64,000 nucleotides of DNA from Epithemia pelagica (lineage: Eukaryota > Bacillariophyta > Bacillariophyceae > Surirellales > Surirellaceae). Shown one piece after another: positions 30,819 through 40,562 of the stretch (position 1 is the first letter of the stretch; every line of letters begins with the position of its first letter). Position numbers and translations under genes: made by a program. The stretch is taken from the NCBI GenBank assembly GCA_946965045.2, contig OX337234.1:248001-312000 (forward strand), written 5' to 3'. Under the pieces are notes generated by a model. It did not search any database. It had not been told where the DNA came from and was given only the letters and a program-made list of their open reading frames with translations.

Positions 30819-31958
30819 ATGCCGACAAGGATGAAGATCCAGGAACAAGCTTTGTTGTCAGGATTGGTTTTTGCCGACTGCAAGGACACCATAGAACAAC
30901 GTTGGAGGCCATCTAGTGATAATTGGCCTCCACTACATGGACATTACGGCTGGGGTCACGGGTTGGTTGTCGTTCATAATCCACACACGAACCACGACAA
31001 GTCGGTGGTTTTGTTGGGAGGATGGCCGGAACTTTTTGCTATTGGTATGACAAATTCGGTTAGTCTCTTGAACGTTGGGGAGAAAAGATGGCGAAATGGA
31101 CCGCCTCTCCAAGAAACACGAGGGTGTCTTGCTTCCGTTGTTTGCAATGGCGCTGTTTACGCCATTGGCGGATACAACGGCCAATCTGTTTTGGATTCAA
31201 TTGAACGTATCCCTGTCAGCGATTTACTTCATTCATTATCGTCAGCATGTTCCAGCAACAGCACCAAGGGATGGAAGATGCTGAAGTGTCGTTTGACGAG
31301 TAAACGATGTTGCTGCGCCACTGTACCTGTTTCTGACAGATTTATTGTGGTGGCGGGTGGATGCATTTCTGCTCTCGACAATGGCTTATCATCTGTTGAT
31401 ATTCTGGATACGGCATCTGGAAACAATTCAGTCGTATCTGGACCATCGTTGAAGGAAGGTCGATCGGAATTTACAATGGTTGTGGTAGGTCCCCGCATCT
31501 ATGTTGTTGGTGGGTTGGGGAAAGGAAGCCCCTTTGATCACCGAGAATCTGTCGAATACCTTGAGTTTGATGACTGGTTGGATCCTGTCACATCCACTGT
31601 GGCATTGTCGACAAAGACTTGGACCATCCACAAGGAACTCACTCTTAACATACCGAGAGCTGCATTTTATGCAGTCCAGGTTGGATCTTGTCTTGTTGTT
31701 GCGGGAGGATGCGATGACAGGGGTAAATGCGTACAATCTGTGGAGGTTTTGGATACTGTGAGAAACATGGTTTGGGAGCTTCCGGACTTGACAAAAAGTT
31801 TTGGGAGGGAAGTTTGTTGCATGATATCCTCTTCGAATGCTATTGCTGTGATTACTGGTGGGCAAGGAATGGAATTCTTGTTTGAAACACTGTCACTTGT
31901 GGACCAGAAGAGTTGGTTCTTTGCACGTTTGTTGGATATTGGCAAAGTTCCAATCTAA
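30819..31958 (+). CDS. K3: kelch-type beta-propeller protein (379 aa)
   Basis: Intact. It starts at the ATG of MPTRMKIQ; codons upstream in the same frame (from a TTG at 30702) are leader sequence shared with K5 and K6. Five GG-containing blades are in the same places as in K1. The loops after GG are distinctive: CISALDNG in blade 3, LGKGSPFDHR in blade 4 and CDDRGKC in blade 5. It shares an almost identical leader and first third with K6, then diverges sharply. It ends IGKVPI. Confidence 0.8.
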   Translation: MPTRMKIQEQALLSGLVFADCKDTIEQRWRPSSDNWPPLHGHYGWGHGLVVVHNPHTNHDKSVVLLGGWPELFAIGMTNSVSLLNVGEKRWRNGPPLQETRGCLASVVCNGAVYAIGGYNGQSVLDSIERIPVSDLLHSLSSACSSNSTKGWKMLKCRLTSKRCCCATVPVSDRFIVVAGGCISALDNGLSSVDILDTASGNNSVVSGPSLKEGRSEFTMVVVGPRIYVVGGLGKGSPFDHRESVEYLEFDDWLDPVTSTVALSTKTWTIHKELTLNIPRAAFYAVQVGSCLVVAGGCDDRGKCVQSVEVLDTVRNMVWELPDLTKSFGREVCCMISSSNAIAVITGGQGMEFLFETLSLVDQKSWFFARLLDIGKVPI

Positions 31959-32317
31959 GCCGGGTTATCTTTTGGAAGCAGTACAAGACGCTTATACTGA
32001 AGATCGGCTTTGGACCCTGTGTGAAAGAGGTTCTGTGGTGACGGGCCCTCTAGTAACTCGGAATTGAAAACTTGTAGTGTCATGACTGCCGTGTTATGGT
32101 TCGATTGTTTCCCATCCTGGAAATTGTCTCTGTGTTTTGGTAACTGCGAGCGAAAGGTGTCTATGCGATTTCCCATGGGCGCATGGACCCACATTGGTCA
32201 TCGGGCTTTCCTTGAAGACCGAGAACCTTTGATCTCGTTTCATCTCCCATAAGATAGAACAGAGCCATTCTATTTCTTCTCTGGGTCTAAAACTATCAAG
32301 ACAACAAGAAGGACGAG

Positions 32318-32685
32318 ATGACGATTCTCCGTACGAACAAGAACAGTGCGTTCATGGCAACTAAAGGCGATGCTCGTGGATTGATGGAAGGTCTCATTCC
32401 TGTAGACGGTGATCCTATTCCTGGCGACGGTGATCACATTCCGGGAGAGGGTGGCAAGATGGTGGTGGTAAGGGCGGCAAGGGCATGGATTCGGGTGGTC
32501 ACCGTCGTAATCGTCGTGCCCGCAAGAATCGTCGTTTCTTGTCGTCAGGCAAGCGTGAAAGTGATCGTGGTGGTGCAACTGCCGCGATTGAAGATGGTGG
32601 TGACCCGGATGGGTTGGTGGTGGGAGTGATTGGATGTGCCGAGGCCGAGTTTGAGGAGGACGGTGGTTTCGAACGTGGTCTCTAA
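32318..32685 (+). pseudogene. P3: P-family gene with a 34-bp deletion
   Basis: The 5' frame (MTILRTNKNS...) lacks a clear signal peptide and includes repeated GDGD segments before PGEGGK. Relative to P1, 34 bp encoding the first Gly/Lys run are missing (about 32457), which shifts the frame. The basic HRRNRRARKNRR segment and the C-terminal IGCAEAEFEEDGG continue in another frame to a stop at 32683-32685. It retains the GGA codon that is TGA in P1. Confidence 0.55.
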
Positions 32686-32809
32686 GAACATATAGTCAAA
32701 CGAGAACTATCTACTATACAATACCAAATGAGAGGAACAGTCCTTTATAGTTCTTTGACAACTACGTTCTCCTACTAGAGTAAATCGTATTCCTCTCAAA
32801 CCTTGACGC

Positions 32810-32980
32810 ATGAATGAGGCAACTGGAGGCAAGTGTGGTGGCAAGTGGAGGACCCACAAGCCTGCGGATTGCAAAGGACATGGAGGGTTCTTCTTCTGCT
32901 TGTTGTGGAGTGTTGCCGAGTTGAATGATAGGATAGATATTCTATTCGTGGCGTGCCTTTTGAAAAGGATTGAGAGATGA
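32810..32980 (+). pseudogene. Relic of a copia gag zinc-finger region
   Basis: A 56-codon frame contains GKCGGKWRTHKPADCKGH, which parallels GKCDGRWRTHKPSECRGY of the intact Gag at 40300-40350. No other Gag or Pol sequence or LTR is nearby, and the equivalent part of block 1 (about 22980-23040) lacks the motif, so it is a fragment of an older element. Confidence 0.55.
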
Positions 32981-33692
32981 AGTCTACTATCGCTACCCCT
33001 TGAGATGGAGAGGCGACCCATGCGCGTCTCAAAGACCTCGCCCTTCACTGACGTGGTTTTGGTCGGTGGGTTTCGTTTTTTGGCCATGATTGTCCTCTGC
33101 GAAGATTCGCTGTGTGAAAGCACACATGAGGAGAACGAGTTTATCGTCGCCTGAACAAAGAACCAAGAGAAAAAGCGAGAGTGCTGGAGTGCGCCGATGA
33201 GAGTCATCTGGTGAGATCCAACATGAAACATGAGGGATTGTCCTAGTTTTCGGAGATTTTCTATACCAGAGACGGAGCGATCGACCCGGTAGTATGATGT
33301 CGTATGTACAACTCTCCACCAGAAATGGTATTCAAACGAAGGATGACTGCTACCACACACCGGACCACCGAAAAGGTCCCCTCCACAGGAAGGAGCGACT
33401 CCGTTCTACACTCAAGCCGTATTGGTCGTAGTAGAAGGGGTCTACTAACAGAACCACTATGGGTTGGAAAAATCCTTCGGACAACGGGTCATTGTAGCAA
33501 ACGAATTGGAACAGTGATGGCACCAATTTTCAAGACCTGAATGAATGCTGAGTCAACAACATCTCCCCCGCCCTACAAACGAGGCGCAAGGGACAATCAC
33601 TAGATGCGGTGACGAACCAACAAGACATAAATTGTGATACACAACCTGGTGGACGGATTGTCCAAAAAGAGTGAAACAAACAAGAAATCATC

Positions 33693-34115
33693 ATGAAACT
33701 TTACGTGGCCTCGATGCCCACCATTCTTGTTCTGGCAGTACTTGTTGGAAGGACACCCACGACAGTCCTGGCCACTTCTGGAACAATGGAGGCCGATCCC
33801 CTTCTAGAAGAGGGTAGTGGCAAGAAAGGAGGAGGAAGCAAGGATGATTGTGGTGATGGAAAAGGAGGCAAGGGCATGGGTTCCGGTCGTCGCCGTCGTG
33901 CTCGCAAGAAGAATCGCTCCTTGTCTTCGGGCAAGAGTTGTGGTAAAGATGATGGTGGCGATGCAGCTGGTGGTGAAGAGGTCCTTGCCGGGGTGGTGAT
34001 TGGTTGCGCCGAAGGATCAGCGGCAACAGAAGATGTATTTGACGGCTTTGAGGAGGCCACCATGGTGGATTTCGGACGTGGTCGAGCACCTGGACCGAAC
34101 ATTGGAAATCCGTAA
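33693..34115 (+). CDS. P4: small secreted Gly/Lys/Arg-rich protein (140 aa), intact
   Basis: The only family member here without a lesion. A clear signal peptide (hydrophobic run TILVLAVLVG, probable cleavage after TTVLA) is followed by a short acidic segment, a Gly/Lys-rich part (KKGGGSKDDCGD, GGKGMGSG), a basic cluster (RRRRARKKNR), a Ser/Gly/Lys segment with two Cys, and an acidic end (EEATMVDFG). It is predicted to be secreted or wall-associated. No known domain is recognised; charge alternation recalls silica- or polysaccharide-associated proteins, but that is speculation. It lies about 770 bp before K4 on the same strand. Confidence 0.6.
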   Translation: MKLYVASMPTILVLAVLVGRTPTTVLATSGTMEADPLLEEGSGKKGGGSKDDCGDGKGGKGMGSGRRRRARKKNRSLSSGKSCGKDDGGDAAGGEEVLAGVVIGCAEGSAATEDVFDGFEEATMVDFGRGRAPGPNIGNP

Positions 34116-34887
34116 TGATGTATAGGATGGATGGTCAACCCAGGATCGTACGACGAAGCGACGCATCATGTATTCATGCGCGGATGTCGTCCCTGGGAAT
34201 GATGCCCTCTGTTTCCACGTTGAATCAATCCGCACAAAAGGCAAGCAATCTGTTCATTCATGTAGATGCTTGTTTGTCGCTGTGGAGTTGTGTGTTTTGA
34301 CGGCGGCGTATCTACGGTTGTGGAAGGATTGTATGCTTCTTTCATGCTGTAGATGTACGATTCATCCCTCGGATCAAAGGTGCATGGGAACCGTACATAG
34401 GCCATGGTCGCTCGAGAGAGAAATGCCACTTTCGGTGAGGAAATGCGGCCGGCGGCAGCATGGATCGTGGAAACAAGCGTTCCTCCACGTTACCCGCCCT
34501 GCCTTGGAACACATACGAATCAGCACCTCTTGTATTCGCTGCCAGTTTGTGGAGGTATCTCTTCTCAACCCACGAAACCGCTCCGTTTCATACCTCGAAT
34601 CCTTTCACACGACAACTATAGTCTGCGTGATGGATTTGGACCAATCAAATCGTGTTTGGTGAAGAACGAGCAAGAATCAGTCATCGGAACAACAGCTAAG
34701 GAACGAGAACGAAACACGATCATGGGTGGGTCGAAACACATTCATCACACCACACATGTGGTTCGTTGGAATGAACACTGGTTGGACTTGACTGCACCCA
34801 CCAAACTGTTCCTGCAAACCTCAATAAAGAAAGCAGTGCTACATCGCTTTGTAGAACCCTTTTGACCTGTTCCACTTGCCTACAGGG

Positions 34888-36012
34888 ATGAAGATCCAGG
34901 AACAAGCGTTGTTGTCAGGGTTGGTCTTTGCTGATAGCAAGGACAAAATAGAACCAAATTGGAGGCCATCTGATAAAAACTGGTCACCACTCTTCGGACG
35001 GCATGTGTGGGGCCACGGGTTGCTTGTTGTTCCTCATCCAAACCTGATACACGACAAGATGGTGGTTCTGTTGGGAGGATGTCCGGGATCTTCTATAACA
35101 AATTTGGTTAGTCTCTTGAAGGTTGGCGAAAACAGGTGGCAAAACGGGACGCCTTTACAAGAAAAACGAGTAGACCTTGCTTCTGTGGTATGCAATGGCG
35201 CTGTTTACGCTATTGGCGGATACAACGGCCACAATGCTTTGGATACTATTGAACGTATCCATGTCGACGATTTACTTCATTCATCATTGTCATCATCTTC
35301 CAAGAACAGCTCCAAGGGATGGAAGATGTTGAAATGTCGTTTGACGAGTAAACGATTTAACTGCGCCGCTGTAGCTGTTTCTGACAGATTTATTGTGGTG
35401 GCGGGGGGATACGTTTCTATTTTCGACAATGTCTTATCATCGGTTGAGATCCTGGACACGGCATCTGGGAACCCGTATTCGTTCATATCGGGGCCATCAT
35501 TGAAAGAAGCTCGAAGAGGATTAGCAATGGCTGTGGTTGGTTCACGCATCTATGCTGTTGGTGGATGGGATGGAATTATCACTTACGGTGATTGCCGGAA
35601 ATCGGTCGAATACCTGGAATTTGGTGACTGGATGGATCCTGTCACATCCACTGTCGCATTGTCCACAAAGTCTTGGACCATCCATACGAAACTTATTTTG
35701 AACTTGCCGAGAGCTGGATTTTCTGCAGTCCAAGTGGGTTCCTGTCTGGTTGTTGCAGGAGGATTCACCGACAGATATGAAGACGTTCATTCTGTGGAGG
35801 TTTTGGATACTGTAAGAAACGTGGTTTGGAAGCTTCCGGACTTGACAATTATTAAGGTGAGGAATGGTTGTGGCATGATATCTTTGTCGAATGGTCTTGC
35901 TGTGATTAGTCGTAATGATGAAATGGAAGTTTCGCGTGAAACACTGTCACTTGTGGACAAGAAGAGTTGGCTTTTTGCACGCTTGTTAGAGATCGGCAAA
36001 GAACCATCCTAA
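34888..36012 (+). CDS. K4: kelch-type beta-propeller protein (374 aa)
   Basis: Partner of K1: the leader and roughly the first 150 codons are nearly identical, including the TTG in place of the upstream ATG, so translation starts at MKIQ (34888). After that the loops differ strongly: YVSIFDN in blade 3, WDGIITYGDCRK in blade 4, FTDRYEDVH in blade 5 and IIKVRNG in the last blade. It ends GKEPS, 13 residues shorter than K1. No lesion. Confidence 0.8.
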   Translation: MKIQEQALLSGLVFADSKDKIEPNWRPSDKNWSPLFGRHVWGHGLLVVPHPNLIHDKMVVLLGGCPGSSITNLVSLLKVGENRWQNGTPLQEKRVDLASVVCNGAVYAIGGYNGHNALDTIERIHVDDLLHSSLSSSSKNSSKGWKMLKCRLTSKRFNCAAVAVSDRFIVVAGGYVSIFDNVLSSVEILDTASGNPYSFISGPSLKEARRGLAMAVVGSRIYAVGGWDGIITYGDCRKSVEYLEFGDWMDPVTSTVALSTKSWTIHTKLILNLPRAGFSAVQVGSCLVVAGGFTDRYEDVHSVEVLDTVRNVVWKLPDLTIIKVRNGCGMISLSNGLAVISRNDEMEVSRETLSLVDKKSWLFARLLEIGKEPS

Positions 36013-37253
36013 GCCGGGCCATCTTTTGTTCTTTTGGAAGCAGTACAACTCGCTCATCCACATGTTTGTCGTTGGACCCTGTGTGGACGTGGTTCTGTGG
36101 TGACAGGCCGTGGGAACTAGGCTTTGAAAACTTTTTATTGTCATGACAGCTTCATCTTCGCATCGATAAGATATTTTCGATCCAGGCAGTAGTTTTAGCT
36201 CTGAGCAAAGCTTATAGTTTTGATATTGTACTCATCCATCCCTTGCCGACACGAACAAGTCTGTGGTGAACTAATGGGGGTACTCCTACTACTAATAGAT
36301 ACCGATGGGACTTTGAGAACTGTCTCGTTTTGTTCGTTCGATTGTTTCCCATCATGAATATGGTCTTCTTGTAGTGGCACCTTTGTGTCAGTTTACTCCT
36401 GCTACTCTATAGAGATACCGATGGGACGTCTAGAACTGTCGCGGTTTGTTTGTTCGATTGTTTCCCATATATGGTCTTCTTGCAGTGGCACCAGAGAGCG
36501 AACTGTATATCAGTATAGGATTCTGTCCCAAGACCGATAGAGCACCATTTCCTCTTTCTAGGCCGAAAACTGAGATCTATAGCCATATACTGCTCTTAGG
36601 AGTAGGTATTAGTCCCTCTCCACATTACGTAGCATGTACAAAAGCGACCGTTCCCCACCCACCGCTACAGCGACGCCATGGCGATGACGCGCAATCATGA
36701 TAACTGTCTCTGTTCGACCGAACCAGAAGAACCAGAGTAGATCTGGAGACTTGGTGTTGGAGGAAGCAAAACGAGAAAATCTAGTAGACTGCCCGCTCAA
36801 GCAAAAAGTGTTTTCTACTGAAGTCGCTTGATCATCCATGCTCCCCGTACCCCTCTGGAACGGGCCGTTTTCCAACAGAGTATCATTTGGGCCTGTCAGA
36901 TCAACGAGCACATCTCAATCTCACGCCTGCCTTCGATCAACAGCGGATCAGCACCTCTTGTGATCCGTCGAGGTGTGCCTTCTTAACCGTCGGAACCGCT
37001 TCGCTTCTTTCTCTGACTCTCCCAATGATGGATTTGGAGTGGTCGAATTGTGTTCCATGAAGAACGAGCACGAATCAACAACAAACTCCATCACGGAACG
37101 AGAACGAAACTGTGAGTCGAAACACATCCATAACACATCTTGTTTGTTCGAAGTAGACTTGACTGCATCCATCACAACGCTCCTGGATGCCACAAAAAGA
37201 AAGCGCTCCTCGTAGAGGAAGGACCTTTTATAGACCTGTTCCACAAAAAAACA
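36013..37253. other. Spacer between K4 and K5
   Basis: No gene. It contains several diverged copies of a short unit (ACCGATGGGAC, near 36299 and 36417) and a stretch shared with 29540-29640 and 45650-45750 (TCTGTTCGACCGAACCAGAA). The K5 upstream ORF is at 37028-37060. Confidence 0.5.
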
Positions 37254-38429
37254 ATGCCCACAAGGATGGAGATCCAGGAACAAGCTTTGTTGTCAGGCTT
37301 GGTCTTTGCCGACAGCAAGGACAAAACAGAACCACAGTGGAGGCCATCAAGTGATAATTGGCGTCCACTCTTGGAACGACATGTGAGCGACCACGGGTTG
37401 CTTGTCGTTCACCATCCAGACACGACCCATGACAAGATGGTGGTTTTGTTGGGGGGATGGACGGGACGTCCTTTTGATGGCACAACAAATTGGGTTAGTC
37501 TCTTGGATTTTTGCAAAAAAAGGTGGCAAAATGGACCGCCTCTTCAAGAAAAACGAAGAAGTCTTGCTTCTGTGGTATGCAATGGCGCTGTTTACGCCAT
37601 TGGCGGATACAATGGCCACACTGACTTGGATACTATTGAACGTATCCCTGTCAGCGATTTAATTAATTCATCATCGTCATCATCTTCCAGGAGCAGCTCC
37701 AAAGGATGGAAGATGTTGAAGTGTCGTTTGACAAGTAAACGATATAGCTGCGCCGCTATAAATGTTTTGGACAGATTTATTGTGGTGGCGGGTGGATGCA
37801 ATTCAAGTCCCCATATATGCTTATCATCCGTTGATATCCTGGATACGGCATCTGGAAACCCGTGTTCGGTCGTATCGGGGCCATCGTTGCAAGAATGTCG
37901 AAGAGATTTTGCCCTGGCTGTGGTAGGTTCACGCATCTATGCTGTTGGTGGGTTGGGAACCGCCAGTTGCCGTGAATCGGTTGAATGCCTGGAGTTTGAT
38001 GACTGGTTGGATCCTGTCACATCCACTGTCCCATTGTCGACACAGTCGTGGACCATCCATAAGGAACTCATTTTGAACATACCGAGAGCTGGATTTGGTG
38101 CAGTCCAAGTGGGCTCCTGTATTGTTGTTGCAGGAGGATGGGGTGTCAGGGGTTTAGGCGTAGGCGCTGTGGAGGTTGTGGATACCGTGAGAAATACAAC
38201 CTGGGTGCTTCCGGATGTGACAGTAAGTTTGGTGAGGGGTGTTTGTGGCATCATGCCCTTATCGAATTCTCTTGCTGTGATTATCCGTAATAGTCCAATG
38301 GAATTTTGGTGTGAAACACTGTCACTTGTGGACCAGAAGAGTTGGCTTTTTGCACATTTGTTGGATATTGGCAAAGTTCCAACCTCACCTGGGCCATTTT
38401 TTGGAAGCAGTACATCACGCTCATCCTGA
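37254..38429 (+). CDS. K5: kelch-type beta-propeller protein (391 aa)
   Basis: Intact partner of the broken K2, sharing its 3' half (CETLSLVDQKSW, IGKVPTSPGPFFGSS). Starts at the ATG of MPTRMEIQ. Variable loops: CNSSPHIC in blade 3, LGTASCRE in blade 4 and WGVRGLGVG in blade 5. The copia element begins 250 bp downstream, beyond the coding region, so it probably affects only 3' sequence. Confidence 0.8.
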   Translation: MPTRMEIQEQALLSGLVFADSKDKTEPQWRPSSDNWRPLLERHVSDHGLLVVHHPDTTHDKMVVLLGGWTGRPFDGTTNWVSLLDFCKKRWQNGPPLQEKRRSLASVVCNGAVYAIGGYNGHTDLDTIERIPVSDLINSSSSSSSRSSSKGWKMLKCRLTSKRYSCAAINVLDRFIVVAGGCNSSPHICLSSVDILDTASGNPCSVVSGPSLQECRRDFALAVVGSRIYAVGGLGTASCRESVECLEFDDWLDPVTSTVPLSTQSWTIHKELILNIPRAGFGAVQVGSCIVVAGGWGVRGLGVGAVEVVDTVRNTTWVLPDVTVSLVRGVCGIMPLSNSLAVIIRNSPMEFWCETLSLVDQKSWLFAHLLDIGKVPTSPGPFFGSSTSRSS

Positions 38430-38673
38430 ACCTCGTCCAAAGTTGTGTTGGATACTATTGGCAAATTCCAACCTCACCTGGGTCATCATTGACATGCTTT
38501 TCTTTGGTTCCTGCGTGAAAGAGGTTCTGTGGCGATGGGCCGTTTTAGCCACCAAGGAATTGAAAACGTGTCGTGGCATGACTTGTTGCAACGTTGAATG
38601 GGAAGAGGCATGAAAAAGGAGAGGAGGATATTAAAAGCTTTATTCCACAAATATGTTGTTCAATCTGTGCCAT

Positions 38674-38679
38674 GGTGTT
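38674..38679. repeat. Left target-site duplication GGTGTT
   Basis: Six bases directly before the 5' LTR, repeated directly after the 3' LTR (45120-45125). The empty site after K2 (CCATGGTGTTAGTTTC) carries a single copy. Confidence 0.9.
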
Positions 38680-38891
38680 TGTGAAGATATTGGGTCACCC
38701 GGTGCTTCGGGGACATCCCCCGGACGCACACGTCATCAAGGGCACTTTCCGCCTGACGTACCCTACCAATCACTCACCAACACATCGTCTAGGGACACTG
38801 AAAACGTAACGTTATAATACTCTTTTCCCCCTTTTAATTTCATCTCTTTTAGCCCATCCAACTATACGGGGACGACAGTTGGATTTCAACA
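38680..38891 (+). repeat. 5' LTR (212 bp)
   Basis: Starts TGTGAAGATATTGGG and ends TTTCAACA. It reads identically to the 3' LTR by eye over the full length. It contains a GC-rich hairpin near its start (CGGGG/CCCCG, about 38708-38722) and a TATA-like TATAATA at 38813-38819. Confidence 0.95.
38730..38759. promoter_or_regulatory. Inverted pair of TGACGT bZIP-type sites in the LTR
   Basis: ACGTCA (38730-38735) and TGACGT (38754-38759) face each other, 54 bp upstream of the TATAATA box. The pair recurs in the 3' LTR (44958-44987). TGACGT is the core of the CO2/cAMP-responsive elements described for diatom carbonic anhydrase promoters; whether it drives this LTR is inference. Confidence 0.45.
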
Positions 38892-38972
38892 CGCTTCCTC
38901 TGCGCTAACGAAACCAGGATTTGAAGGGAACTACAAGAGTATTACAAGATACGGACTCGCAGGCAAGCAAGA

Positions 38973-40484
38973 ATGGACGGCGGAGACGGCGCTCCTGCAC
39001 CAGGAGGTGGCGGTGGTGATGGAGCACCACCAGTAGGCGGAGGCGGAGGCGGAGGACCAGCACCGCTAGGAGCCGAAGCAGCTGCAATCGTGGGAGCACT
39101 GGGAGCAGCCACGCAAGCAATTCAGCAAGCCATTGCGAACGCCGCCGCGAATGCAGCTGCCGCTGCTGTAGCAGCAGGGGGCGCAGGAGGCGGAGCACCA
39201 GGAGGAGGAGGACCAGGACCATTCCTAAGGACCCCACTCCGAGCCGGAATCGGGCAGCAATTGGATTTCAGTACCAAACAAGGCCGAAAATACTACGAGC
39301 AAGCCACTCGCTCCTTGTTTAGTACGGATGAAAAATTCGATGTGGAACCGAGTCGGTTTCAACTATTCATCAACCTGCTGAATACTCGGGCACGAGATTT
39401 GGGCATGTTGGAGGATGGATCAAACGCAAAGGTCCCACTGGACCTTGCAACACCAGGAGCAAACCAAGTCGACCTCATCAACGACTATGGGCGGGTGACT
39501 CTGGCCCATGTAACGGCATGGGAGCAATCCTTCATCGCAGGGAACAGTCGAAAAAGCCAAGACTCTAAGATGCTGTATGACTTGATCATGAATTCCCTGT
39601 CACCAACAGGAATTCAGCGAATCCAAATCTGGAAGGAGCAGACACAAGTGAATGGCCTGGACGCGGGAGGTTGCCTATTCAAGGTAGTGGTACGAGAGAG
39701 CTACCTCGACTCCCACGCCACAGTCTCGACACTGCGACTCAACTTGTCCAACCTTGACAAGTACATCGAAACTAACGGCAGTGACATAATCGCATTCAAT
39801 GCGTATGTCCAGAGCCAAGTGGATGGCCTATCATCGCGAGGACAAGCGTCGTCCGACCTGATTGTCAATCTCTTCAAGGGATACAAGGCCGTCAACGACG
39901 AACGATTCGCAGCGTACATCCAACAAGTGGAAGACGGACACGAGGATGGGACGGCAACCATCACCGCGGCACGCGATTTAATGATCAAGGCAGTGAACTT
40001 TTACAAGAAACAAGTCACGAGGGACGAGTGGGAGCAACCCACGCAGCACCAGAAGGAAGTGCTAGCCCTCCAAGCGGAGGTGCAATCGCTGAAGAAACGA
40101 GCACCGTCAAAGGGCACAAAATTCGAAAGCAAGAAGGAAGGCCCAGCAAAGAAATCGAGCAACGACAAACATGGAGCCCCGACAAAACCGGAGAAACCAG
40201 CGTGGCTCAAAAACAACGAGAAACCGAAGGCGGACAAAATGCACAAGTTCCGGACATGGAATGGCACCAAATGGTATTGGTGCTCCAGTGAAACCAAGGG
40301 CAAGTGTGACGGACGCTGGAGGACTCACAAGCCGTCCGAATGCCGAGGATATGCGGCAAAGAAGGACTCCTCCAAGAAGAAGGAAGGACAGAAGGAAAAG
40401 AAGACCAAGGATGGGGCACTCAAGCTGGCAGCGGCACACGAGGCGCTCATCGAAGAACAAGAAGACTCGGACTACGACTCCTGA
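38973..40484 (+). CDS. gag: Copia Gag (503 aa), ends at a UGA in frame with pol
   Basis: The N-terminus is a Gly/Ala/Pro-rich, probably flexible stretch of about 85 residues, followed by a mostly helical capsid-like region. Then come a Lys-rich segment and a zinc-finger-type motif near the C-terminus (W-Y-W-C...GKCDGRWRTHKPSEC). That form replaces the classical C-x2-C-x4-H-x4-C knuckle, as I recall for diatom CoDi Gags. The protein should form the virus-like particle and package element RNA. It ends TGA (40482-40484) followed by CGG, and the same frame then stays open through pol. The ATG at 38973 is 82 bp after the 5' LTR. Confidence 0.85.
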   Translation: MDGGDGAPAPGGGGGDGAPPVGGGGGGGPAPLGAEAAAIVGALGAATQAIQQAIANAAANAAAAAVAAGGAGGGAPGGGGPGPFLRTPLRAGIGQQLDFSTKQGRKYYEQATRSLFSTDEKFDVEPSRFQLFINLLNTRARDLGMLEDGSNAKVPLDLATPGANQVDLINDYGRVTLAHVTAWEQSFIAGNSRKSQDSKMLYDLIMNSLSPTGIQRIQIWKEQTQVNGLDAGGCLFKVVVRESYLDSHATVSTLRLNLSNLDKYIETNGSDIIAFNAYVQSQVDGLSSRGQASSDLIVNLFKGYKAVNDERFAAYIQQVEDGHEDGTATITAARDLMIKAVNFYKKQVTRDEWEQPTQHQKEVLALQAEVQSLKKRAPSKGTKFESKKEGPAKKSSNDKHGAPTKPEKPAWLKNNEKPKADKMHKFRTWNGTKWYWCSSETKGKCDGRWRTHKPSECRGYAAKKDSSKKKEGQKEKKTKDGALKLAAAHEALIEEQEDSDYDS

Positions 40485-40562
40485 CGGTTATGGAGAGAGT
40501 GGGCCAAAGTAAATGTATTAACCATCTATGTTAACATCTACTCCACCCTCTCCTTCATAGCC
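40482..40562 (+). promoter_or_regulatory. Candidate UGA-CGG stop-codon readthrough element
   Basis: The gag stop is UGA followed by CGG. Bases 40486-40492 (GGTTATG) can pair with 40556-40562 (CATAGCC, one G-U), and 40493-40502 (GAGAGAGTGG) with 40543-40552 (CCACCCTCTC, one mismatch), leaving a 40-base loop. The upper stem starts 8 nt after the UGA. UGA-CGG plus a 3' stem is the known 'type II' readthrough arrangement of several plant RNA viruses. Here it would produce Gag-Pol. Confidence 0.6.

Larger units (their letters stand above)
22540..31958 (+). repeat. Segmental duplication, block 1 (P1-P2-K1-K2-K3)
   Basis: Gene order, spacers and family members match block 2 one-to-one (P1~P3, P2~P4, K1~K4, K2~K5, K3~K6). 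Long stretches of spacer are nearly identical, for example about 29036-30950 against 45121-47040. The left boundary is approximate: similarity becomes obvious within P1/P3. Block 1 lacks the copia element found in block 2. Confidence 0.8.

Noticed and set aside
38892-38972. Primer-binding site of the copia element
   Set aside because: No sequence after the 5' LTR gave a convincing match to a tRNA 3' end; a half-tRNA primer as in other copia elements cannot be judged by eye.
40482-40484. UGA as selenocysteine or ribosomal frameshifting between gag and pol
   Set aside because: Pol is in the same frame as gag, so no frameshift is needed; selenocysteine would need a SECIS element, none is evident, and a Sec at the Gag end has no role.
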